NCBI RefSeq assembly: GCF_030272615.1
Contig: NC_081414.1
Coordinates: 916,059,648 to 916,123,647, forward strand
Origin: Cryptomeria japonica
Lineage: Eukaryota > Streptophyta > Pinopsida > Cupressales > Cupressaceae
Length of the DNA stretch: 64,000 nt
Direction: 5' to 3'
This document shows positions 45,800-57,481 of this stretch, in pieces. Under the pieces are notes generated by a model that saw only the letters and a list, made by a program, of their open reading frames with translations, was not told the DNA's origin and made no database searches. The position numbers and the translations under genes are program-made. Position 1 is the stretch's first letter. Each line of letters begins with the position of its first letter.

Positions 45800-47217
45800 G
45801 TGTACTTGCATGCAAATTGTGAAAGTATAGATATAACACATGAACCATTAGATAACATGCCTCGATGTGTGTCATCTCATATAATGGTGATTATAGAAGA
45901 GCACTACTACGCTAGCCTTTGCTTGGAATTTAGTGTCATTATGCTCATTTCTTTCACTCTCTTGGGTTGCTGACATTTCATTCTCTAAATATTAGAGAAT
46001 GATTGTCAAAAGGTGTATTGGTTTGATGGACATACAAATGTCCTTGAGAATGAAAGCGATAGAACTACATGTAAAGGTGATCAATCATCTTGTAATTGAA
46101 ATGTGCATGTTTGAAGAAATGTTATTAGTGAATGATCACTCTATGTCAATGATTAAGGTGGTGGTATAGTTACAAGTTCAGATTAAGCAAACAAAGATAG
46201 ACAATTTTCAAATATCAAAAACATTTTCAAAGGTATTAGAGATGAATCAAGTGAAGATTGGGAACTACCTCAACAAGATTAACAACTTGGTCATTTTCCA
46301 AAGATGTGAGTTTAAAATTACCTTTTTGTAAAAGTGACTTGTGTCACTCATGTAATTAAAGTTAGAATTTGGACTGAGTTCTTGTAAAGTTATTCATCCT
46401 CACTTGTTTCTAACTCATTTACAAAAATTAGTTATTCTAAGTGTTGGTTTGGGTGGTTATCCCAAGTAGTTACACAAAGTTGTTATGGGTTGGTTACCAA
46501 TGTAAACCTATAAATATGAGGCTTTTTCATTTGTAGGGGGACTATTTAGAGAGGGGAAACTCCACAGAATTTTGTAGAGAAACTATGTGATAACTTTTGA
46601 TGTTTATACCTTTGTACTTAAGGGTTTTGAATTTGTATATTTTCAAAAAGAATGATGAAGAATACATTGAGTTCATATGTATTGAATGTATTTGTGAGTT
46701 ATTGTTACTAATTTCTCGTATGTTGAATTAGTAATCCCTTTATGCATTGGTGTAATACATTGGTTTTCAGTTCTGTGATCTATGTAATCGATTTGATGAA
46801 ACATATCATTTCCTGTTATCTTGACTTGCATGTGCTAGTACAACTCATCTCTTCGTATGTTGAGGTCTATTGTACTTCTTTCATCATCATTGCATGTTTC
46901 AACCTATTTGGTAATAAACCCATTTTGTAATCATTATTAGTTATGGAATCTCAATTGGTTTTTGTATGTCTACTGTTGGGGTTTCTGTGAGTCATATTTC
47001 CTTAGTTTTATGTTTTCTCCTTTATGTACTTTCAGGTTAAAAGTACACAAAAATATCAAATACCCCCATCATACGAGGGAGATTTCCCTCTCAAACACAA
47101 AGGAAGATTGTGGTTTTACTACAATCTCTCCAACTATTGGAACGTTTGTCACTGCTCTTCGAGCAAACAAGGTCAGTTTCAGATAAACAACCACAGTGAC
47201 AAATCTATTTACCAACA
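45800..47217. other. Right part of the 6.4-kb insertion, noncoding
   Basis: AT-rich. Around 46480-46560 are a TATAAATATGAGGC box and a purine-rich GAGAGGGGAAAC stretch, the look of an LTR promoter region, but no partner LTR was found. Confidence 0.4.
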
Positions 47218-47974
47218 AAGTCCAAATCTGAAAGTATAGCTACGTACCTGCAACCTACACATAGAAAAGAGAGGAAAATGGGTTGGGATTGGGGGTTTGC
47301 CTTTGGGTCAAACCCCAGTTTTGGAATTAACCAAGTAACGAAAGAAAGTACTTGCAAGTAAATGTAAATGAAAGACTGAAATGTAAATCAGCTCAAGGGA
47401 GGTTGTGATAGAAATGTTGATAGAAATTATTGTATGAAGTTGAATGTTGGAATAAATCTCATCTTCAATGGTTGAATCGTTGACTTGAATGCAACACCTA
47501 GCCTTGAAGGGAGACTTGAGAATTCTTAATGATGGAAAAGAATGCTTGAATGCGTGATCTCATATATCTATCTTATCACTTCACCAAATTATGCAAATGA
47601 GAGGGAAAATGCAACTTTTATACTTGTCAATTAGGGTTAATGAAAATGATTTTTGTCACAGGTCGACATTGGGGAAGTTTTCTCGCTCACTGCACAACTT
47701 TCTATGTAAGCTAGGGAAAGGTCTTGCCCCAAAATAGGGCAGGGACAAGGGTGCCCACACCCCTATCCTAGGGGGGACAGGGGTGCCACATCTTTGTCCT
47801 GTACTTTTCTCCAGGGCAGAGTGCAGATAGGGTGGTGTAGAGGGCAAGGGAGAAGCAGTTTTCGGGGGTTGAGAAGTCTTTGGTCTTTGATCATGCTAGG
47901 GGTTTCAGTTTTGCATGCGTGAGGAGCCTAATGTGGTCAAAAATTGATAGGGTCATAATCATATGTCACTACAT
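47218..47974 (-). mobile_element. 5' LTR of element F, right half
   Basis: It resumes the LTR at AAGTCCAAATCTGAAAGTA and matches 32413-33154 of the left LTR, including AGAAAAGAGAGGAAAATGGG and CTTGAAGGGAGACTTGAGAA. It ends GTCACTACA at 47974. Confidence 0.85.
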
Positions 47975-50225
47975 TATTTATTTAATATGTTTAGGGAAAC
48001 ATCGACCCATTGCTTCATAATATGCAATGAATGAATAAAAACGGTTAGTACATTGTCTATAAAACAAATGATATTGCTTCTCAAAATATATATAATTTAC
48101 TCTCTTTAAATTAGATTGAGCACCCTTTTGTATACATGATCTTACACGATATTTTTTATAATAGAATAAAAATATATAATTTTCATTGAAACAATGGGAA
48201 ATTGTGGTAGTTGGATTAGTTCTTAGAGGACACGGTGTATGTTGAAGTTCGGAAAATTCTTGCAATATATTGTTGTATTAGCTAGATTTCTCCACCTATA
48301 AGGCAAAAAAGGGACAAATTTGAGTTAATATATAAATATTTTTACTCTTAAGCTAATTTATGAACTCTGGTTACTATTTTTTAGTTTTAAAGGACATGAG
48401 TTTTAAGAAAAAAATTTAATTGCCAGAATTGTTTAAATTTTTTTCCAACAATCCAAGGTCTTAATATTCTTGGTTGGATAATATCCTAGAAACCCAATTA
48501 TGTAATTTCTCATAATAACAATATTTTATAAGAGTTTATTTTTTCTAGAACTTTCTATTGTATACTATTATTTTGTTGAGTCTCATTGACCTATTTTTTG
48601 TCACCTCTGAACATTAAATTAGTTTCTTTCATTCTAATCTTTTAGTGTAAATGGAGAATGTTCATTTTGTTGATCCCTTATTCATAACGGGGAGTTTAAT
48701 TATGGAAAGGCATGATTAAAAAGTCAATATTATATCCATGATGTGAGAAAGCAATTCAAATGAAGAGAAATGACATATGGGATTAGGACTATAAGTCACA
48801 TAAGGATTATGGAAGATTGGAGACATAATAATGATTGCTTACAATTTTGAAATTGCACAAAAGTATTATAAAGTAATAAAAGAAATACCTTAAATATTAA
48901 ATCATAGAAATGTCTTTTTAAAGAAGGCAAGTTTTCTTTTCCAACCATGCTTAAACTTGATAAGTTATTATTTCAAAGAGTTATAATTTAGAGTGACAAT
49001 CTTAGTCCATAAATGTTTGGGCAATTGTGTAAAGTGTGATAAAATAAGGATAGTCAAGAAATAGCATTATTAAAGGTATATATTTGGACTCACCTATGAT
49101 GCTCAAATTCACTCTTGAACTCTCACAACCCCCAATGATGCAAAGATTCTCATTAACTACTAAAATGATAAAAATATAAATTGAGAACATGTTAACAAAT
49201 ATCCAATAAATTTTTGCATTGGATCAATTATGAGAAATTTTATTCTATGAAGTATTGTATTGTTCAATAATTGCTGCTAAGTGTAAGGAAGTTAAGTAGT
49301 GGAACAACTTCCTACACTAACCTCGAAAAGAGGGTAATGAAAAAAATATATAGATAATTACGGTTATAGAAACTTAACAAAAATAAACATGAATAACATG
49401 CATACCACAACACAGTGATTTACATGAGGAAAACCCTTTAAAGAGAAAAACTCCACACTCCAAAAGCCACCCAATATCTTACTCAAAAATCAACAACAAA
49501 TTACAATATACTTGCAAAGAAAGCTTATTAAAGGAGTACCACCAATGAGATCTATATGAAACTCAACAACTATCAGACTCTAATAACAAACCACAATACA
49601 ATAGTCGTAATACACTCCTCCCTTAAAATAGGGCTACCTTCTAGGGCAAACACAACACTCAAAATATCCACTATTAGATCTATGACCTAATGATAATTAG
49701 TCAACCTTTACAATGATAGATTATATGTATAATTTTGTTTCAAGGGTGTTGCCCTTGAAAACTCCTATTGGGGAACATTGTCCCCTAGACTCCTAACTGA
49801 TCACAAGACTGGGGTCAACAAGGAGGGAACCCCCAGAAATTCCCAAGTCATTGGCTTTGCCCTCGAACCCCTCTTGTCGCATATCAACATTAACCTTTTA
49901 TCAACAATACTCTTTTATCATTTCAAGGTTGAGATACCATTTTCCTAACATTGAGAAATGAGGTTTGCAAGGCCAACAAATTTACATACTATTTTTCAAT
50001 CCCATATCACAAATAACGGGTGATGTTTTTGAGCATTTTTGTGATGCAATCAATAAAATTTTAACTATGCACATAATACTTGACATTCTTTTTTTCTTTA
50101 ATTTTAAAGTTGTTAATGGTTCAAACAGGGAAAAACAATATTTGAAATCTTGTAAAAAAATTAAAATTATGTGATTTCTATTTAAAGAATGACATGTTGG
50201 TAACAACAATGAAGGAAAATTGAGA
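47975..50225. other. AT-rich intergenic DNA
   Basis: No gene was recognised. At 49410-49480 a stretch with GATTTACATGAGGAAAACCC and AAAAACTCCAC resembles a second one at 50350-50400 (GACGTGAAAAACCTGG ... AAAACCACGGTGGG). Such phrases recur in plant transposon untranslated regions, so both are probably transposon remnants. Confidence 0.4.
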
Positions 50226-50240
50226 GGGGGGGGGGGGGGG
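50226..50240. repeat. G15 homopolymer
   Basis: Fifteen consecutive G form the longest single-base run that I noticed in the window. It marks an abrupt change from AT-rich DNA to the GAATCAGTTTTCACC segment on its right. Exact length should be treated with caution, as sequencers misread such runs. Confidence 0.75.
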
Positions 50241-50878
50241 TTGAATCAGTTTTCACCAGATTAAACAATTTAAGCACAATTATAGATCTAATCAACTACA
50301 GTAAGAACAAAGATAAACACAATAACAACAACACACATAACACCAAGATTTTGACGTGAAAAACCTGGTTGAGGAAAAAACCACGGTGGGAACCTACCCA
50401 CAATAAGATGATACTTGTAGTAGTATGTGTAAATATTATAATAGGGAATGCACATGCATTCAGGCACACTGCCTAGAGCTCACTGCTCAAAATATGATAA
50501 CCCGGAAGGCTACAACCCCTGGGGAAGGTTCACTACCTTACAATAACATTCAGACAACAATCTGGTTTACATGAACTGAAAGAATAACATCTCCAAATGC
50601 CTAATGACAGTTCTTGTTTTGATTAAGTAAAAATGGGTATTTGAAAGGTACCCGAACCTTTTACAAGCCAAGAGAACATAAAAGCATAAAAAAGTGCCTA
50701 ATCACTTCAAAAAGTCAAAATGAACCCACCGGATGGGCACAACTTAAAACATCATTACATAATTACATAAAACTCAGAACAGACAGCAACAAGAAAGCAA
50801 AAGACAACAAAGAGACAAAACCAAGGACAACAACTGGAACTAAATACTATTCAGGATCTCCTCAGCGTGAACAACCAT
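50241..50878. other. Noncoding segment downstream of the LINE
   Basis: It contains AACCTGGTTGAGG and AAACCACGGTGGGAACC phrases typical of plant transposon untranslated regions. Its right part may be the 3' UTR of the minus-strand LINE, but no clear poly(T) on the plus strand marks the LINE's end. Confidence 0.4.
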
Positions 50879-52627
50879 TTATTTCATGTTGTTTGCTGAG
50901 GTCTTCATATTCTCCAGCTCACGACCTTCAATGTCGACTTTATTATTTGTGTTGGCTCTGGTTCTCCTTTCATGACCCTTCTTGTTCACCCACTCTTTAT
51001 CACCTTCCTTCTCTGCATTGTTCTCATACCTATTGATAAAGATGTTGATGTTGTCCATCGAAGATTTAAGAATTTGGAAATTTTGATCAGCAAGCTGCTT
51101 GACATTGTGCTCCAGCTTGTCAATTCTGCTACCAAAATCTTTCAGTTTGTTGTCCATTTCCTTTCTATCTCCCATCTCATTGACCTTTTTCTCCGTGGCT
51201 AATATTTTTCCAACCATACATTCAATAGCTTGCGCATTATGCAGAACGGCCACTAACTCTTTAACATGCTCTGCCAAGGGCTTGTCACCAACTGTAATTC
51301 TTGCCATGGCCTGTGTATCTATTTTCAAACTATTAATATCCTTCACCAGAGTAGTGATGGTCTCACAGAAAGCCTTAATGCTATCTTTGTCACCACTATC
51401 ACTTTGACCCCCTTTTCCCTCGTTATGCAGTCTAGTGGTTTTCACAGTTTCCACGATTTCCAAATTATCCTTAACTGAGTTACGCTCCCCTTCTTTGTCC
51501 TGACTATCAATCCTCTTATTATCATCATCCTCCTCCTCAGACTCAACCAGAACATAATTGAGATCAAAATTGCTACCCTTTTTAGTGTTCTTTTTCTGAG
51601 CCTTCTTTCCAGAGGCTTTCCCTTTCCTCTTTTTAACAGGTTTTTCCTCAAGGGAATCAATTTCAGAGTCCGACATTTCAAATTCCACAATAATCCTCCT
51701 CTTCTTAGCCCTAATCCTCCCTTTTTTGCTAGTTTCTTCCAACTCTCCCTCGGTCTCAGAATCAAATTTGAAACCACTATCCTTACTTTCCGTAGTCTCA
51801 TCTCTGGCATTTTTGCCTTGAATAGGATTTTCAATGCACTTCCCCTTTAGCATTTTGTAAACCAGGACCATGAGCCCCTAGTGGAGGGCATGATCGCCTT
51901 TAGGGTCCTTTTGGATCTCCTTTATAGTATGATCCATTGAACAAGTCAGGTAATAGGGAAGGCTAACCCTTTCACCATGACGGAAATGGTTAAGAAGGAA
52001 GAAGTGATGCCCATAAGCCCTGGTAAACCTACCGTCTAAGGTAATATATTCAATAGAAGCAAATAAGACAAACCTCCATGGCCTGCAAATTGTCTTCGGG
52101 GAGTGGTAGGAGTTGTCAATTTTGATCATCTTTCTTCTCTCACCATCTGTAATAGGAAACTTGTCTGCAGCCTTATCTGATATCCCTTTGTCCTTGTAAA
52201 ATTTCATACCCTCAATAGTCATCCCCATGGCCTCAGTGATAACCTCTTCGTCTACATTCATCATATGTGATCCAATCAGAACTTTTCCATTTTTCCAATT
52301 CTTTATGAAGTAGCTGGTAATTGTGGGGTCCTTCCCATTCAGTCATTCCATGAAAACATTGAGCCCCCCCTGCTGAAGGATACTCCAGACTTCTTCGTTC
52401 TTTCTCCATTCAGAGCAAGAAGCAGGTTCAAATCTCTTCTTATTTCCTCCCATTTTTCCAGCACCTTCCTTGCAATGCCTTCTCTCATTTTGATAACTTT
52501 TCCTCTGGTTTTTGTGGTTATTCTGTAAGAGCGCCCATAATCCGTGCCAAATAATGATGATATGACACCTATTTAATAGCTCATTATCTTCAAGCAAGCC
52601 CTGCATTGAAAAAGGCAGAAAGGTCAT
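50879..52627 (-). pseudogene. Third ORF downstream of LINE ORF2, unknown function
   Basis: One frame of about 582 codons is broken only by a TGA near 52343 and a TAG near 51878. Its first ATG overlaps the ORF2 stop as TAATG. The N-terminal third has a short basic segment (GGNKKRFEPASCSEW) and a part with VDEEVITEAMGMTIEG. The middle has CRPWRFVLFASIEYITLDGR followed by YGHHFFLLNHFRHG, which looks like a folded domain. The C-terminal 330 codons are Lys/Glu-rich with basic clusters (KKRKGKASGKKAQKK), an acidic patch and a probable coiled coil (about 51370-50930). I do not recognise a named family. It could be a LINE-borne gene, a separate element, or a captured host gene. Confidence 0.6.
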
Positions 52628-55600
52628 TAGAAATAATGATTAAAAGTACCACGTTGCCTTGTATAGCTTCGGTCCTGATTGAGCAAGGATTTCATTTCAC
52701 TTGCAATCTCCTTTTCACCATAACTAGTGATGATGTTTTCCGATTGGCAAGCTAGGTTGGCTGCCCAATCAGCACAAGGGTTGGCCTCCCTATAAACATG
52801 TGTAAAAACACACATTTCAAACTCTTCACTGATTTTCCTTGTTGCTTTAATAGTATTACTAATCGACCATGATGGCGGGAATTGCATATTTAAACAATTG
52901 ATAATGTTTAAGGAGTCTCCTTCACACCAAACTTTAGTGCATTTGGCTTCTTTGGCAAGGATAATCCCATGATAAGCCGCCATGGCTTCGGCAACATGGT
53001 TGGTCTATTTTCCTATAGGAATACATTTTATGATTTTACATATTCCCCATTCATCCCTTAGGACCACTCCACATCCTACAACCCTCGGGTTTCCCTTAGA
53101 GGCCCCATCAAAATTGATTTTCATCCATCCCCTAGGTGGGTTGGTCCATATCACTCCCTCTCTAGGGTTACTCTGGATACTCTCTTGAGCTTTTAATCTC
53201 CATTTTTTATAGACAAATTGATCCTCCTTAGTGTTAGGATTATCAATACCACCTATAATATTCATATTTTCCACTATGCTTCTTCTTATTTTTTCAAACA
53301 CAATGTTAGCCTTAGTATACTTTTCTCTGAAAATCCTATCATTTCTCTCTTTCCATATACCCAACACATGTGTGGTAAAGCAATTCTCCATAGCAAGGTA
53401 GTAGTTCTATTTTTTGAAGGATGATGCCATGACTTGAAAATCTCCTTAATCAAGTTGGGGAAGCTCCAACTGATATTGAATTGATCCAAACAACTTCCCC
53501 AAACATCAGCTAAGAAGGGGCAATGAAAGAGCATATGATTTATTGTCTCCTCATTCTGCTTACAGAGTGTACAGAAACTTGGTATGCTGATACCTCTTTT
53601 TCTTATATTCTCTATTTTTAGAATTTTGTCTTGGAGGGCTGTCCAAAAGAAAATGTTGATCTTGGGGGTAAGGCCTTCCACCCATGCTTTATCTCAACAA
53701 GGACTTTCCATGTTATTGTACTATTGATGATAAAGAGATGCCACAGTAAAAGTACAACTAGCAGTGAGTTTCCAAATTAACTGGTCTTCTTCTTCAATAC
53801 TCACCATTGAGTTCATGACTTTGTTCAAACTACCCAAAGACTGATCCACTTGAGATAAGTCTTTCCACTATCCATCTTTCCAATAATCCTCCACCTTGGT
53901 TCCAAATCTTTCTTTGCATTGGTTGTGATATCTATTCCACTCAAGGTTTTCATTTAAAGGGGTCTCCATAAGCCAAGGATCCTCCCAGAACTGAATAATA
54001 TTCCCTTTCCCCAACTTCCATTTTGTACCTTTGATAATTAAGTCTCTAGTCCTAGAAATATTTTTCCAAATATTGGATCCAATTGGGATAATCTCTGCTT
54101 TGAGGAAACTTTGAAGATTTGGACATTGGCTTTTATATTTATTGTCCCATATTTTTTTCCACTCTCCTTGATTTCTATATCCTCTCCAAATCTGCTTAGC
54201 CATAAGGTATTTATTTATGTCTCTTATTCTTCTAAGGCCCAGACCACCTTTATTCATAGGCTTATAGACCTTCTCCCAAGAAATTAAGTTCATTCTCTTC
54301 TTCTCCTCAACCCCTGTCCATAAAAAGGATCTCTATATTTTTTCAATGGCCTCAGCATACTTAGTAGGAATCCTGAACAGAGTGATGGCATAGAGAGGGA
54401 TACTTTGAAGAGTGGTTTTTAGCATTTGAACCTTACTTGCTTGATTAAGTAGAGCTCCCTTCCATCCAAATAGCTTTTTATGGAATTTATCCACCAAGGC
54501 TCCACAAAAGGTATCCAGAGGATCTTGACCTAAAGGGAGCCCCAAATAGGAGGCAGGCAAGCTACCAATTTGGCCACCCATAATGTTACTAATTTTAATC
54601 CTCCTTCTCTCCAGGGTATTGATAAAATCAACAAATCTTTTAGACCAGTTTATAAGCTAACCAGTAGCCTCTCCATAGATATCCAAAGCTTTTTTTAGTC
54701 TTCTAGCGTCCTTCACAGTGGCTTTTCCCATTATTATAGAATCATCAACAAACTACTGATGAGAGCATATTTGATCTGTCGAAGAAGGTTTCAAACCATA
54801 AAACTCCCTTTTCTCAACCAGTTTTCCAATACATCTCCCCAAACATTCCGCCATGATGATAAAGATCACTGGAGATAGAGGGTCCCCTTGCCCAAGACCT
54901 CTTGAGGCTTTAAAGAAAGGAGAGGGGGAGCCATTCATTAGCATAGAGAAAGTGGCCAAAGAAACAAGTTGCCTGATAAGTCCAATACTCCTAGGATTAA
55001 AACCAGAAGCTGAAAGAACATCCATCATAAAATCCCAATCCACTCTATCATAGGCTTTAGAAAGGTCAAGCTTTCAAAAAAAAACCTTCATTTTTAGAAA
55101 AGGCCAGAGAATGGATATTTTCATGAATAGAGATGATAGAGTCCAAAATTTGCCTTCCCAGGACAAAACCACTTTGCTGAGGTGATATAATGGAAGGAAA
55201 CAAATTGAGAATTCTACAGGTAAGGACCTTAGAGATAATCTTGTAGAGAGAGTTTCATAAGCTTATAGGTCTGAAAAGATCCATTGAATCAACCCCCATC
55301 TTTTTGGGTATAAGAGCTATAAAAGTACCATTAACTTCTTTAAAAAGTTTTCTAGCACCAAAATACTCTTTCATAGCTCTTGTAACATCATCTCCAATAA
55401 TATGCTAGTACATTTGGAAGAAGAACATGGGAAAGCCATCTGGACCTGGGGCTTTGCTGCCCTCAAAGGACTTAATAATTGTCAAAATTTCATCATGGGA
55501 GGGAATGGCAGTTAAACAGTCATTGTGATCTTCCCCCAGAGTGGTAGGTATACTATCAAGAAGTTCCCTTTGGGCTTGTTTATTTAGATTCTAATACTTA

Positions 55601-56820
55601 GCAAGTAGATTAGAGAAAAAATCCATTGCAGCCTTGCTCATGGAATCGTCATCTTCAACACATTTGCCATTCACTTTAATATGTACAATTCTATTTATAG
55701 ACTTATGTCTAAGTGTGGACATATGGAAGTATTTAGTGTTCCTATCCCCCTCCTTTAACCGGACATTTCTCGATCTTTGTTTCCAGTAGGTTTCCTCTTT
55801 AGCTATTATTTCATAATATCTCATCAGAATAGCATCTTCAGTATTTCTAGACATATAGGTATAACCATTGTGTTGTATCTCATCTTGGATCTCCTTGAGT
55901 TCTAAGAGGGTTGATTCTTTTGAGGTAAAGATGTTCCCAAAGTAGTCCTTATTCCACTTCTTGACATTATCTTTAACATTCTTCAGCTTTTTGACCACTT
56001 TATACATGGCATTGCCTTCAATACTGACCTGCCACCAGTCCTTAATCTTACTTTCCAGATCCGGGTGTCTAGTCCACATTTTTTCAAATCTATAAGGGAA
56101 ATGTCTCCTTCTTTTTTTTACTTTAGCCATTAAGGTTATAGGGTAATGATCTAATCATGCCCTTATGTGAGAAGATAAAGAACATTCATGAAGATTAAAC
56201 TAGTCTAACGAAAGTAGAGCTCTATCCAGTCTGACTTGAATCAAATTCTCACCACTTCTTCGATTAGTCCAAGTGTATTTGATTCCTTGCAACTCCAGAT
56301 CATGAATGGAATTATTGTTTATAAAGTCCATTAGGTCCAATCTGCTATCCAGATTAGTATGACTCCCTCCCTTTTTCTCATTTTCCTTCAGGGGAGTGTT
56401 GAAATCTCCCATAATTATCTAGCTGTCCTCAGCAAATCTTCTTCTCAGCCCAGTAAGATATCTCCACATCTCGCTACGGCCAGTCTTAGTGTTAGGAGCA
56501 TAAACATTTGTTAGGAACCACGTAGTGCAATTCTTAATGTGCTTAAATCTAATACAGGCCAGGTTGTTGTCCTGAATTAACACCTCTCCTTCTATATTGT
56601 TTTTGTTCCAGAATGTAACAATTCCTCCTGAGGCACCTTCTAAACTACCTCCGCTAACTCCTCCATTTTTGAAAATATTCAAACTTTCAACTTTATCTTT
56701 CACCATCTTAGTTTCTTGAATCAAAAAAATGTCAGGGTTTTTGTCTATAATCATATTTCTAACTACATTATGTTTGTGAGGACTATTAAGTCCCCTAATA
56801 TTCCAGGAGATGATTTTCAT
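52627..56820 (-). pseudogene. L1-type LINE ORF2: endonuclease, RT, RNase H
   Basis: The ORF2 enzyme nicks target DNA and copies the element's RNA in place. From the right: an APE-type endonuclease (MKIISWNIRGLNSP, FLIQETK, NVYAPN, then MGDFNTPL, YTWTN and RLDR; 56820-56200); a linker (56130-55591); RT with SKAYDRVDWDF, GLGQGDPLSPVIF (about 54890) and FVDD (about 54745); a thumb region (54581-53868); a zf-RVT zinc knuckle (CTLCKQNEETINHMLFHC, near 53560); and RNase H with all four acidic positions visible (INFDGASKGNP, AEAM, EGDS, ANPCADWAAN; 53120-52750). Frames shift near 55.1-55.6 kb and near 53.4 kb, with several stops, so it is inactive. RNase H places it in the plant L1 group that carries this domain. 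Confidence 0.9.
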
Positions 56821-57440
56821 GGATTTTTAGAAATACCTGCCTCAAAGATGGTTCTTTGGGTACCATCTGCTAAATTCCTGCTTGTTTCCAATGTTCTTTT
56901 TTTGGCATTTGAGTGTCTTCCTGGAGAAGTGTGTTGCGCTCCCACATCACCAAGCCTGCTTCTGGTGTTTCTAGTCAGCGTACTATTTACTGGGTTATTG
57001 TTATTCTTTTTCTTTTGCTTGTTCTTTCTTTTATCTTCTCCAACTTCTTCATCCCCTTGCTTTGATTCATTCTTCCCCAGTGCCTTTTTTATGTCCCCTT
57101 CATCTCCCCATTTTGGATCTTGTTCCTTTGAATTAGCCAGCTTTCTTTTTACTAGGGTGGTTAATGAGATTTCCGATATCCCTTGGCCCAAAATGGTATC
57201 AGGTTGGGCTTCTTGGAACCAGTCTATTTCTTTATCTTGATCTTGAGATTTTGAGACGACGTTGAAGTTATCTCCTTCCTCTTTATTATCTATGGGATGT
57301 TTATCTATTTTCTCTACCTCTGTCTTGTCCTCTTTCTGATCCTCTTGCTGAGTGTTGTCTTTTTCTTTGTGTAGAACACCCTATTCCAACATCTGAATCT
57401 TTGGTTCATTACCCACTTCACTAGTGATTTCTTCCTCCAC
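56817..57440 (-). pseudogene. LINE ORF1 C-terminal part, 5'-truncated
   Basis: A Lys/Glu-rich frame (57191-56817 open, decayed extension to about 57440) lies directly upstream of ORF2 and ends in TGA overlapping the ORF2 ATG as ATGA. It carries basic clusters (NKQKKKNNNN) as expected for the RNA-binding end of ORF1. The upstream DUF4283 and zinc-knuckle domains of a full ORF1 are missing, consistent with 5' truncation on insertion. Confidence 0.6.
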
Positions 57441-57481
57441 CCTTACTATCTGGTTCATTACCCACTTCACTAGTGATTTCA
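57400..57481. repeat. Direct duplication, about 50-bp period
   Basis: TGGTTCATTACCCACTTCAC followed by TAGTGATTTC occurs at about 57403 and again at about 57451, at the decayed 5' edge of the LINE. Confidence 0.8.

Larger units (their letters stand above)
40810..47217. mobile_element. 6.4-kb insertion in the LTR of F (layer 2)
   Basis: It splits the LTR between AAGTT (40805-40809) and AAGTC (47218-47222), a probable 5-bp target duplication with one T/C difference; the uninterrupted left LTR has AAGTC here. The insert starts TGTTACCCC and ends ACCAACA, a TGTT/AACA terminal match. Excluding the palindrome inside it, about 3.26 kb remain. Contents are three tandem hairpins (41426-41607), a PPR-gene fragment (44960-45790) and AT-rich sequence with a TATAAATATG box near 46513. 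I found no second LTR, gag or transposase, so its class is unresolved. Confidence 0.6.
31941..47974 (-). mobile_element. Outer LTR element F with nested insertions
   Basis: This is a minus-strand LTR retrotransposon about 9.6 kb long without its insertion. The left (3') LTR is at 31941-33154; the right (5') LTR is split into 40335-40809 and 47218-47974. Flanks CTATT (31936-31940) and TTATT (47975-47979) are a possible target duplication with one C/T difference. Inside, from right to left, are a leader, gag, a zinc knuckle with protease-like domain, and a Pro-rich/acidic tail. No RT, RNase H or integrase is present between 33173 and 40334, so the element depended on enzymes supplied by another element. 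Confidence 0.8.

Noticed and set aside
31803-47986. CATTATTTATTTAATAT at 31803 and again at about 47970, considered as a long target duplication of element F
   Set aside because: Too long for LTR integrase, offset 120 bp from the LTR edge, and easily produced by chance in AT-rich DNA; CTATT/TTATT at the LTR edges fits better.
50641-51478. Plus-strand frames of 70-131 codons opposite the third LINE ORF
   Set aside because: Shadows of a long minus-strand frame with coherent Lys/Glu-rich composition.
56716-57240. 174-codon plus-strand frame, Ser/Phe/Leu-rich
   Set aside because: Antisense of the LINE ORF1/ORF2 junction, where the minus strand has clear ORF1 tail and endonuclease motifs.
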